A DNA stretch of 6,082 nucleotides, from NCBI GenBank assembly GCA_018679695.1, contig JAHHKH010000050.1, forward strand, positions 1 to 6,082. Direction: 5' to 3'. How positions within the stretch are numbered: position 1 is the first letter of the stretch; every line of letters starts with the position of its first letter. This document shows, in pieces, positions 1 to 5,746 of this stretch. Both the position numbers and the translations under genes were made by a program. Source of the stretch: Maribacter sp. (lineage in GTDB: Bacteria; Bacteroidota; Bacteroidia; Flavobacteriales; Flavobacteriaceae). Under the pieces are notes generated by a model that saw only the letters and a list, made by a program, of their open reading frames with translations, was not told where the DNA came from and did not search any database.

Positions 1-384
1 ACCAATACCTTGGGTTATTTAGGTAAGTACCAATTTGGTGTAGGAACGCTAAAGTTAGTAGGTGTTTCCAATGCCTCAAGCTTTTTAAATGACCCCATAT
101 TGCAGGAAAAAGCTTTTGAAACCAATATTGCCCGAAATAAATGGATATTAAGAAGGGAAATTAAACGATTTGTAGGCAAAAGAATCAAAGGTGTCGAAAT
201 TACGGAATCAGGCTTGTTGGCGGCAGCGCATTTAGCTGGCCCGGGTAACGTAATGAAGTATTTACGTTCCTATGGTAAAATTAATAACAAAGATGCCTAT
301 GGGACAACAATCGACATGTATATCAAGAAATTTTCAGGATATGATTTGTCGATAGTCTCAGCAAAACGGAACCCAAAAGTTTAA
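1..384 (+). CDS. Peptidoglycan hydrolase / lytic transglycosylase-like protein, C-terminal part
   Basis: This is the 3' end of a gene that enters from the left edge. The frame is open from base 1, so the first TTG (base 10) is an internal Leu and not a start. About 127 residues are visible. Near the beginning is a GYLGKYQFG stretch, which in flavobacterial 'LysM/peptidoglycan-binding' proteins of lysozyme-like fold follows the catalytic Glu-Ser-x-Gly segment. That Glu would lie before the window, so catalysis cannot be confirmed here. Further on come an ALQEKAF-like helix (LQEKAFETN), the VEITESGLLAAAHLAGPGNV helix typical of the same fold, and a KKFSGYD tail. The expected role is cleavage of glycan strands in the cell wall, in the periplasm or outer envelope, but signal peptide and any LysM domain are out of view. 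It converges with the methyltransferase gene and ends 25 bases before a strong terminator stem. The family call is from recalled similarity. Glucosaminidase or chitosanase-like activity is an alternative. Confidence 0.72.
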   Translation, partial: TNTLGYLGKYQFGVGTLKLVGVSNASSFLNDPILQEKAFETNIARNKWILRREIKRFVGKRIKGVEITESGLLAAAHLAGPGNVMKYLRSYGKINNKDAYGTTIDMYIKKFSGYDLSIVSAKRNPKV

Positions 385-408
385 GATTTAATGTATATAT
401 GAAAATGG

Positions 409-436
409 TAGGCCCCAGCAATCTTGTTGGGGCTTA
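409..436. terminator. Bidirectional intrinsic terminator between convergent genes
   Basis: An inverted repeat pairs GCCCCAGCA (412-420) with TGTTGGGGC (425-433) around a 4-base loop, with one G-T wobble. Three weaker outer pairs extend the stem to 409-436. On the plus strand it is followed by AATTTTTA (T-run 438-442), the classical Rho-independent layout, which serves the peptidoglycan hydrolase gene. In the minus direction the stem is followed by CCATTTTC, a weaker U-tract, so it may also end the dnaA-phosphatase-methyltransferase transcript. The T-run overlaps the stop codon of the minus-strand methyltransferase gene (441-443), so the two genes share one very compact terminator. Confidence 0.85.
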
Positions 437-440
437 ATTT

Positions 441-1163
441 TTATCCCTGGATGATGAATATTGCCGGCCTTTTATTAAGGTCCAATTTATGCTTTTTCCA
501 TTCAAGAATTGTTTTAGTAGCTACGAACTCAGAGTTTAAAGTAAGATCACAGGCGATACAGAGTTGGGTATGTTTCGATAGGGTTTTCAACAATTCGACC
601 AATAACTTATCATTTCTATAGGGGGTCTCGATAAAGATTTGTGATTGACCCAGATCCATCGATTTCTTCTCCAAGGTTTTGATTGCTTTTTTACGCTCAT
701 ATGAATCTATGGGTAAGTAGCCATTGAATGCGAAATTTTGTCCATTCAGACCACTTGCCATTAAAGCCATGATAATTGATGAAGGTCCAACCAACGGAAC
801 TACCTGTATGTCCTTTTTATGTGCTATCCTAACAACATCGGCGCCCGGGTCTGCAATTCCTGGACACCCAGCTTCGGAAAGTACCCCTACATTTTTACCT
901 GCCAAGCAGGGATCTAAAAAAGTTGGAATGGCCTCAATATCGGTATATTTGTTAAGGACTTCAATACTTAAGGCAGGTTGGGATTTTCTAGGGCTGATTT
1001 TTTTAATAAAGCGTCGTGCCGATTTCTCGTTTTCCACGACATAATGATCAATATCTTCAATTACCCTTTTAATGGAAATTGGTAAAACTTCCAAGGGCTC
1101 ATTTTCACCCAAGGTAGTTGGTATGAGAAAAAGTTTGCCTTTTGGATTTGCTTTTACTGTCAT
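441..1163 (-). CDS. SAM-dependent methyltransferase, short RsmI-like (tetrapyrrole methylase fold)
   Basis: This 240-residue protein belongs to the tetrapyrrole-methylase superfamily, nearest to RsmI, which 2'-O-methylates C1402 of 16S rRNA using SAM. Visible landmarks are LSEAGCPGIADPG (residues 95-107, matching the SDAGTPLISDPG loop of RsmI), VGPSSI (125-130, the SAM-pocket PGP(S/C) loop), FNGYLP (146-151) and ETPYR (179-183, matching ESPHR). It departs from true RsmI in two ways. The N-terminal strand reads LIPTTLGE where RsmI has ATPIGN, and the protein ends at about 240 residues, without the C-terminal domain of the roughly 286-residue E. coli enzyme. It is therefore probably a paralogue with an unproven substrate, and I give no symbol. 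It starts 9 bp after the phosphatase stop with no Shine-Dalgarno sequence, and is the last gene of the dnaA set. The ATG at 1163 gives the expected lead-in (GKLFLIP). Confidence 0.88.
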   Translation of the reverse strand: MTVKANPKGKLFLIPTTLGENEPLEVLPISIKRVIEDIDHYVVENEKSARRFIKKISPRKSQPALSIEVLNKYTDIEAIPTFLDPCLAGKNVGVLSEAGCPGIADPGADVVRIAHKKDIQVVPLVGPSSIIMALMASGLNGQNFAFNGYLPIDSYERKKAIKTLEKKSMDLGQSQIFIETPYRNDKLLVELLKTLSKHTQLCIACDLTLNSEFVATKTILEWKKHKLDLNKRPAIFIIQG

Positions 1164-1172
1164 TGTTACGCG

Positions 1173-1628
1173 TTAATTTTCCTTTATTTTTTTGGCGATG
1201 ATTTCACAAGCCTCATCAATTAAACGAAAAACATATTCAAAGCCATCATCATCATAATAGGGATCAGGGACTTCATTGATATCGGAATCAATTTCATCCA
1301 ATAAGAGTCGCACTTTTGCCATTTCTTCATCATTGGTGGCAAGCGCTATAACATCGTCATAGTTGCTCTGATCCATAACATAGATCAAGTCGAAATCCTT
1401 AAAGTCCTGAGATCGAAATTGCCTACAGCGTTGATTCGAGATATCAATATTATATTTTAGACCTACGGCCATACTTCGCCTATCGGGAAGACTCCCAATA
1501 TGATACCCGCCAGTACCTGCAGAATCTACAAAAACAGACTCGCTATTCACTTTGCTTTGAAGTATACCCTCAGCCAATGGTGACCTACAGATATTTCCAA
1601 GGCAAACCATTAAAACCTTAGTAACCAT
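1173..1628 (-). CDS. Low-molecular-weight protein-tyrosine phosphatase
   Basis: This complete 151-residue cytoplasmic phosphatase hydrolyses phosphotyrosine (or small phosphate esters) through a phosphocysteine intermediate. The P-loop CLGNICRS lies at the N-terminus, with nucleophile Cys9 and Arg15 (CX5R), followed by Ser16. The family general acid sits in a DPYYDD motif (about Asp122), followed by the usual C-terminal helix. Length and the position of both motifs match the family, and nothing looks inactivated. The start ATG at 1628 lies 9 bp after the dnaA stop and places the P-loop at the normal distance from the N-terminus; no Shine-Dalgarno sequence is visible. Partners in other bacteria are BY-kinases, Wzc-like proteins or phosphoarginine substrates. 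No kinase or capsule gene is nearby, so the substrate is unknown. Placement between dnaA and the methyltransferase suggests one transcript from the dnaA promoter. Confidence 0.94.
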   Translation of the reverse strand: MVTKVLMVCLGNICRSPLAEGILQSKVNSESVFVDSAGTGGYHIGSLPDRRSMAVGLKYNIDISNQRCRQFRSQDFKDFDLIYVMDQSNYDDVIALATNDEEMAKVRLLLDEIDSDINEVPDPYYDDDGFEYVFRLIDEACEIIAKKIKEN

Positions 1629-1637
1629 TAATATGTA

Positions 1638-3062
1638 TTAGGAAAGTTTCTTGGTTAAATCCTCAATATACTTGCGAAACTGTTTGTCGGTTTCTGCAAG
1701 GTTGTCTACCGTTTTGCAAGCATGCAAGACGGTAGCGTGATCTCTTTTACCAATCTGCGAACCGATACTGGCCAAAGAGGCTTTAGTGAATTTTTTTGCA
1801 AAGAACATTGCTAATTGCCTAGCTTGTACTATATGTCGTTTCCTCGTTTTGGACTGCAATGTCGCCACATCCATTTCAAAGTAATCCGATACTACTTTTT
1901 GAATATAATCTATAGAAACCTCTCGTTTTGTATTTTTAACAAACTTCTCAACTACTTGCTGTGCCAACTCCAAGGTAACTTCCTTTTTGTTGAACGATGA
2001 TTGTGCAATTAGGGAGATTATCGCACCTTCCAACTCCCGAATATTGGATTTTATATGTTTTGCCACGTAATCGACAATTTCATCGGGCATTTCAACACCA
2101 TCACGATACAGTTTGTTTTTTAGGATAGAAATGCGTGTTTCATAGTCGGGACTCTGAAGTTCTGCCGATAATCCCCATTTGAATCTTGATAATAACCTTT
2201 GTTCTATGTCCTGCATATCTACAGGCGCCTTATCGGAAGTCAAGATTACCTGTTTGCCGTTTTGGTGTAAATGATTGAAAATATGGAAGAAAACATCCTG
2301 CGTACCTGATTTACCCGACAGGAATTGTACATCATCTATAATGAGAACATCTATCAATTGATAAAAATGGATAAAATCGTTTCTAGTGTTCTTTTTAACC
2401 GATTCAATATATTGTTGGGTAAACTTCTCAGCTGATATGTAAAGTACGGTACGTTCTGGGTATTTATCCTTTATTTCAACCCCAATAGCATGTGCCAAAT
2501 GGGTTTTACCCAAACCAACTCCTCCGAAAATCAACAAGGGATTAAAAGAGGTGCCCCCGGGTTTATTGGCAACGGCCATTCCTGCAGATCGTGCCAACCT
2601 ATTTGAATCGCCTTCGAGGAAATTTTCAAAATTGTAATTCGGATTTAATTGGGATTCTATCTTTATGTTCCGTATGCCAGGAATTACAAAAGGATTACGA
2701 AGTTCAGGATTTTTTGATTTAATGGGAACATCCATTTCCTGGGCCCCGACATTCCCTCTATTTGAACTTGGTATTTTTTCAGTGAAAGGTTCGCGGTTGC
2801 CGTAGGTATTTTCCATACGGATAACATATACCAATTTGGCAGTTTCACCCAACTCTTTGGTAAGCGCAACTTTTAATAACTTAACATAATGTTCCTCAAG
2901 CCATTCATAGAAAAATTTGCTGGGTACCTGAATACTCAGCGCATTATCTGATAGCTTAACAGGTTTGATAGGCTCAAACCAAGTTTTGAATGCCTGCGGT
3001 TGGATATTATCCCGGATAAATGCCAAACAATTGTTCCAAACGGAAGTTGCAGTTACACTCAT
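1638..3062 (-). CDS. dnaA: Chromosomal replication initiator protein DnaA
   Basis: This complete 474-residue AAA+ ATPase binds DnaA boxes at oriC, oligomerises when ATP-bound, opens the duplex and recruits helicase. Domain I is at residues 1-85 (SVWNNCLAFI start, TWFEPIKP), followed by a variable linker domain II (about 86-140). The AAA+ core has Walker A GGVGLGKT (180-187), Walker B VLIIDD (239-244), sensor 1 LTSD (274-277), an arginine finger in SRFKWG (Arg293) and sensor 2 SNIRELEG (Arg342). Domain IV (about 380-474) is the helix-turn-helix DNA-binding part with the signature GKRDHATVLHA (438-448). All key residues are intact. The start at 3062 gives the standard MSVTATSVWNN N-terminus and is preceded by A/T-rich sequence without a Shine-Dalgarno motif. 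It is first in a set with the phosphatase and methyltransferase. dnaN, recF and gyrB are not adjacent. Confidence 0.98.
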   Translation of the reverse strand: MSVTATSVWNNCLAFIRDNIQPQAFKTWFEPIKPVKLSDNALSIQVPSKFFYEWLEEHYVKLLKVALTKELGETAKLVYVIRMENTYGNREPFTEKIPSSNRGNVGAQEMDVPIKSKNPELRNPFVIPGIRNIKIESQLNPNYNFENFLEGDSNRLARSAGMAVANKPGGTSFNPLLIFGGVGLGKTHLAHAIGVEIKDKYPERTVLYISAEKFTQQYIESVKKNTRNDFIHFYQLIDVLIIDDVQFLSGKSGTQDVFFHIFNHLHQNGKQVILTSDKAPVDMQDIEQRLLSRFKWGLSAELQSPDYETRISILKNKLYRDGVEMPDEIVDYVAKHIKSNIRELEGAIISLIAQSSFNKKEVTLELAQQVVEKFVKNTKREVSIDYIQKVVSDYFEMDVATLQSKTRKRHIVQARQLAMFFAKKFTKASLASIGSQIGKRDHATVLHACKTVDNLAETDKQFRKYIEDLTKKLS

Positions 3063-3270
3063 TATTGAATCTAATCTTATTTTATTGGTTAGTTTTAAGT
3101 ATAAATAGCGAAAGGTTCATCAGATATGCGAGTGTAATTTAGGTCTGGCAAATATGTGAACAAAAATTCTAAAAAAAAAATGATTTAGGGTTGAATTTAC
3201 CCTTTTTTTTTCGCATGTTAATCGGCCTCTCACAGGAGCTTTTAAATATATAATTTTTAGTTGAGAAAAT
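3063..3270. promoter_or_regulatory. Divergent intergenic region with dnaA and thioesterase promoters
   Basis: This 208 bp AT-rich stretch lies between two genes reading away from each other, so promoters for both are expected here. This is inferred from layout. Bacteroidota sigma factors favour a -7 box TAnnTTTG with a weak upstream TTG. For dnaA, the minus strand at 3156-3149 reads CATATTTG, one mismatch from the -7 box; it would give a leader of about 80 nt, but no good -33 TTG is present. For the thioesterase, TAATTTTT at 3251-3258 (also one mismatch) and TATAAT at 3249-3254 lie very close to the ATG. I found no cluster of DnaA boxes (TTATnCACA), so autoregulation by DnaA is not supported by sight. 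A hairpin with flanking A and T runs lies in the middle and is listed separately. Confidence 0.5.
3171..3211. repeat. A10 / inverted repeat / T9 element between divergent genes
   Basis: A run of ten A (3171-3180) is followed by AGGGT (3187-3191), a 7-base spacer, ACCCT (3199-3203) and a run of T ending at 3211 (nine T, the first inside the stem). The 5-bp GC-containing stem with a T-run on each strand looks like a weak bidirectional terminator. The A and T runs could also pair with each other beyond a 6-base bulge. It lies upstream of the candidate promoter for dnaA and of the start region of the thioesterase, so it could insulate the two transcription units, bend the DNA, or be chance in an AT-rich spacer. 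Function is inferred only. Confidence 0.4.
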
Positions 3271-3663
3271 ATGGATTTTAATGAAATTTCTTTTCGTGTT
3301 CGTTATGGGGAAACCGACCAAATGGGAGTGGTTTATCACGGTAATTACCCCCACTATTTGGAGATGGGGAGAGTCGAATGGCTAAGGGCCAAGGGAATTT
3401 CTTACAAGTCCATGGAGGAGGATGGAATTATCTTACCGGTTGTATCGTTAAACATAATTTATAAGAAATCAGCGGTTTATGATGACCTTCTGACCGTGCG
3501 AACGATCTTGCGAAAAAAACCGATGGTAAGGATTGAATTTGATTACGAAATATACAATGGGAAAAGGGAATTGTTAGCAGAGGCAAATACTGTTCTTGCC
3601 TTTATGGATGCTAAAAGAAATAAACCCATGGGATGTCCACTTTATTTACTTGAAAAATTTTAA
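3271..3663 (+). CDS. Acyl-CoA thioesterase, 4HBT/YbgC-like hotdog-fold
   Basis: This complete 130-residue single hotdog-domain protein of the 4-hydroxybenzoyl-CoA thioesterase family hydrolyses acyl-CoA to free acid and CoA in the cytoplasm. The family signature is clear near the N-terminus: RYGETDQMGVVYHGNY (residues 11-26), with the catalytic Asp at 16 and the VVYHGNY strand-helix segment (His23). It continues YLEMGRVEWLR, the long central helix of the fold. The later half (LLTVRTILRKKPMVRIEFDYEI, then LLAEANTVLAFMD) supplies the beta strands. Length matches YbgC-like enzymes. The ATG at 3271 puts the first strand (ISFRVRY) at the usual place; GAGAAAAT just upstream is at most a weak ribosome site. 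It is divergent from dnaA and stands alone as a plus-strand unit, ending 2 bp from the convergent yigZ-family stop. The natural acyl substrate cannot be read from sequence. A Tol-Pal link as for E. coli YbgC is not supported by neighbours. Confidence 0.92.
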   Translation: MDFNEISFRVRYGETDQMGVVYHGNYPHYLEMGRVEWLRAKGISYKSMEEDGIILPVVSLNIIYKKSAVYDDLLTVRTILRKKPMVRIEFDYEIYNGKRELLAEANTVLAFMDAKRNKPMGCPLYLLEKF

Positions 3664-3665
3664 TT

Positions 3666-4280
3666 TTAATTGTCTTTTTTAAGAACAGCTACATTTTTTA
3701 GCGCACTGAATTTCCCAATTATTTCAGTTACTTGACTTTTTGGGATGTCTACGACCACATTACAGTCCATTTCGAAATGTTGCGTTACGATTTTGATCTT
3801 GTTTTGTTTAATGATCCGCATCACTTTATCCATATCTGCATAACCAAATTTTATTACAACCTGCACTAAAATGGTTTTTTCAACAACCTTGGATGCCATC
3901 AAGGCCATCTGGGCAGTATTTCGATATGCACCTATTAACCCCCCGACTCCTAGTTTGGTTCCTCCGAAGATCCGCACTACTACCACCAGAACATTTGTAA
4001 GCTTGAAAGATTGGATTTGGCCATATATGGGCATTCCAGCAGTGTTTTTTGGTTCTCCATCGTCATTGACTCGATAGCTGGTTGAATTAACACCCAAACG
4101 CCAAGCATAGCAGTAGTGATTCGCTGCTGGGTGTTTTGTTTTTAGACTATCCAAAAGGGGCCTAACTTCGTTTTCGGAAATTAACGGATAGGCATAACCA
4201 TAAAATCTACTATTTTTTACCTTATACAGAATTGGGGTCGATGGCCGCGCCAAGGTGTGGTATCGATCTGGTTTTTCCAT
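3666..4280 (-). CDS. YigZ/IMPACT family protein (UPF0029)
   Basis: This 204-residue protein is of the YigZ/IMPACT family, with an N-terminal IMPACT domain and a C-terminal ferredoxin-like DUF1949-type domain (about 135-200). Family marks are CYAWRLG (57-63), DDGEP (73-77) and the core VVRIFGGTKLGVGGLIGAYR (101-120). The usual Phe/Tyr after VVR is Ile104, and the common Arg or Asn in 'LIxAY' is Gly117; otherwise the core is intact. The molecular role of bacterial YigZ is not settled; eukaryotic IMPACT acts on the Gcn1/Gcn2 pathway. I chose the ATG at 4280: the open frame reaches an earlier ATG at 4334, but those 18 extra residues overlap the upstream permease by 55 bp and look unlike the family, whereas MEKPDRYHTLARPS is a normal N-terminus. 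At 4280 the start overlaps the permease stop by one base (TAATG), which suggests translational coupling. It is last in the ribD set. Confidence 0.92.
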   Translation of the reverse strand: MEKPDRYHTLARPSTPILYKVKNSRFYGYAYPLISENEVRPLLDSLKTKHPAANHYCYAWRLGVNSTSYRVNDDGEPKNTAGMPIYGQIQSFKLTNVLVVVVRIFGGTKLGVGGLIGAYRNTAQMALMASKVVEKTILVQVVIKFGYADMDKVMRIIKQNKIKIVTQHFEMDCNVVVDIPKSQVTEIIGKFSALKNVAVLKKDN

Positions 4281-5143
4281 TAGAATATCGCCACTAGGAT
4301 TATACTTATAATAGCGAGTCCGATACCACCCCAATTTTTAATACTTATTTGTTCCCGAAACAATAGTATACCCAATAAGGTTGATAACATAACAATCGCC
4401 ACATTATTTATAGTGAATACCGACGCACTATTCAATGTTGGACTTTGCAAAGCTCGCAATAGATAATAAATCGAGAAATAATTGGGCACACCTAGGGCTA
4501 TTCCCCCTAGGATATTTCTAAGGTTTATTTTGAAGGGCTTTTTTAAAGTGATGATTACATAATAGATAAGACCCATAAAAGCTGCAGCTGCAAAAACGGT
4601 TGCAGAAAAAAGTGGAAATTCATTTTCCTTGATGTGAACCTCCTGCACATATTTAATACTGGTATCGATAACTCCAGAACCTAGAAATACCAATAGTGGC
4701 AATACGAGCGCTGTCTTGGAAATAGAAATCTGTTTTTCTTTTATCGATGCAAAATAAACAGCGGCCAAAGCGAGTAGAATACCTATTATTTTTATTGTGC
4801 CCAGTTTTTCCCCATAAACCAAGACCCCAAAAATAACAGGGATAACCAATGACATTTTTGTTGCAACAGAGGCGACTGAGACCCCAACAGTTTGGGAGGT
4901 TTTAGCCATAAGATTAAATACAACAATAAAAAGGCAGCCGAGAAGTAAAGTTCCCAAAAACCAAGGCTGCTGGGCGACATAAGATGGATCTACTGTACCG
5001 GTATAAAAGAACAATCCAACCAAACTGGCAACAAAATAGTTGGTGATAATTGCGTATAGGGTTTCAATCCTGTAAACTGCAAAGAGTTTAAAAATCACAA
5101 ATATCAAACTAGAACAACACACGCTAAGGGCAAGGTCTAACAT
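4280..5143 (-). CDS. EamA/DMT superfamily permease
   Basis: This 287-residue inner-membrane protein is composed almost entirely of hydrophobic helices. I count about ten transmembrane segments (roughly 2-21, 29-49, 61-80, 86-110, 115-134, 144-163, 177-200, 209-231, 236-262, 268-287), the size and topology of drug/metabolite transporters. The internal duplication of EamA proteins shows in the matching segments VIPVIFGVLVYGEKLGTIKI (100-119) and AIVMLSTLLGILLFREQISI (249-268), each a helix ending in a Gly/Arg-Glu pair. The substrate cannot be read from sequence; this superfamily exports amino acids, nucleosides and drugs, and some members (RibN) import riboflavin. Its ATG follows the HAD stop with no gap (TAAATG), and its own stop overlaps the yigZ-family start, so it is tightly held in a set headed by ribD. 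A flavin-related substrate is a contextual inference only. Confidence 0.92.
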   Translation of the reverse strand: MLDLALSVCCSSLIFVIFKLFAVYRIETLYAIITNYFVASLVGLFFYTGTVDPSYVAQQPWFLGTLLLGCLFIVVFNLMAKTSQTVGVSVASVATKMSLVIPVIFGVLVYGEKLGTIKIIGILLALAAVYFASIKEKQISISKTALVLPLLVFLGSGVIDTSIKYVQEVHIKENEFPLFSATVFAAAAFMGLIYYVIITLKKPFKINLRNILGGIALGVPNYFSIYYLLRALQSPTLNSASVFTINNVAIVMLSTLLGILLFREQISIKNWGGIGLAIISIILVAIF

Positions 5144-5746
5144 TTATAATTTGGATTTTAATTGTACTATGTCTTCCTGACCAACAATCAGGTTCCAGGT
5201 TTTGACCCCTAGTCTACTGGCCGATTCGGTATTTATAAAGGTATCATCAATAAAAAGGGTTTGGGAAGGGTCCAACTTGTTTTTTTCAAGAACAAATTCA
5301 TAGCTATCGGCATTCGGTTTTCTCAAATGGATTTCATGTGAAAGATAAAACCTTTCGAAACAGTTCTTAAAACGATTGAATCTAGATTCCCCCATTATCT
5401 TTATAACTTGGGGAATATGCAGCGCATTGGTGTTGCTTAGTAAAAATAATCGATACTCATTCTCTCGGGCCAAGTTTTCAATAAATTCCAAACGATAGTC
5501 AGGAAAATCCAGAATCATGCCATTCCAAATAGCAATAATCTCCGAAGCAGTTGTATTTGGAAAATAGGATTGAAGCCCTTCAATAAAAGTTTTGGGCGAT
5601 ATCCTTCCAATTTCAAATGCATTACTTAGTTCTATGAGTTCTGGGGTTAGGTTCGGACGACCATATTTTTCCATTTCCCTAATTATAATTTCTTTGTCGA
5701 GATCAATGAAAATGCCCCCAAAGTCAAATATTATATTTTTAATCAT
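5144..5746 (-). CDS. HAD superfamily phosphatase (YihX/HAD-IA-like)
   Basis: This complete 200-residue cytoplasmic hydrolase is of the haloacid dehalogenase superfamily. Motif I is IIFDFGGIFIDLD with nucleophile Asp8; motif II LLSNTN has Ser104; motif III RKPN has Lys143; motif IV LFIDD has Asp167 and Asp168. An alpha-helical cap (about 18-90) lies between motifs I and II, as in subclass I. The residue two after the nucleophile is Gly10, not Asp; this DFGG/DLGN form is seen in the YihX-like branch, which acts on sugar phosphates or FMN-type esters, so it does not by itself mean inactivity. The ATG at 5746 overlaps the ribD stop by 8 nt (ATGATTAA), and its stop abuts the permease ATG. The position directly behind ribD suggests it could dephosphorylate the RibD product, a step handled by HAD enzymes in other bacteria. 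This is inference. A general sugar-phosphate phosphatase is the alternative. Confidence 0.9.
   Translation of the reverse strand: MIKNIIFDFGGIFIDLDKEIIIREMEKYGRPNLTPELIELSNAFEIGRISPKTFIEGLQSYFPNTTASEIIAIWNGMILDFPDYRLEFIENLARENEYRLFLLSNTNALHIPQVIKIMGESRFNRFKNCFERFYLSHEIHLRKPNADSYEFVLEKNKLDPSQTLFIDDTFINTESASRLGVKTWNLIVGQEDIVQLKSKL

Noticed and set aside
1030..1038. TTTTCCACG resembling a DnaA box
   Set aside because: It is a single mismatched copy inside a coding region, with no neighbouring boxes.
424..1044. Plus-strand open frames (424-621 and 724-1044) opposite the methyltransferase gene
   Set aside because: They lie antisense within a well-supported gene, have no recognisable domain, and one starts inside the terminator hairpin.
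1815..2869. Short open frames on both strands inside dnaA
   Set aside because: They are out-of-frame shadows of an intact dnaA with no motif or ribosome site.
3234..3238. AGGAG, a perfect Shine-Dalgarno-like sequence
   Set aside because: No start codon lies 5-10 bases downstream; the thioesterase ATG is over 30 bases away, and this lineage rarely uses such sites.
3063..3270. oriC in the dnaA upstream region
   Set aside because: AT-rich but without repeated DnaA boxes or an unwinding-element arrangement; only 208 bp long with likely promoters.
3169..3354. Minus-strand 61-codon frame covering the divergent region and the thioesterase start
   Set aside because: It overlaps a confident gene in antisense, reads through homopolymer runs and has low-complexity Lys/Phe ends.
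4281..4334. N-terminal extension of the YigZ-family gene to an ATG at 4334
   Set aside because: It would overlap the permease by 55 bp and adds 18 residues unlike the family, while the ATG at 4280 gives a typical N-terminus and a one-base stop/start overlap.
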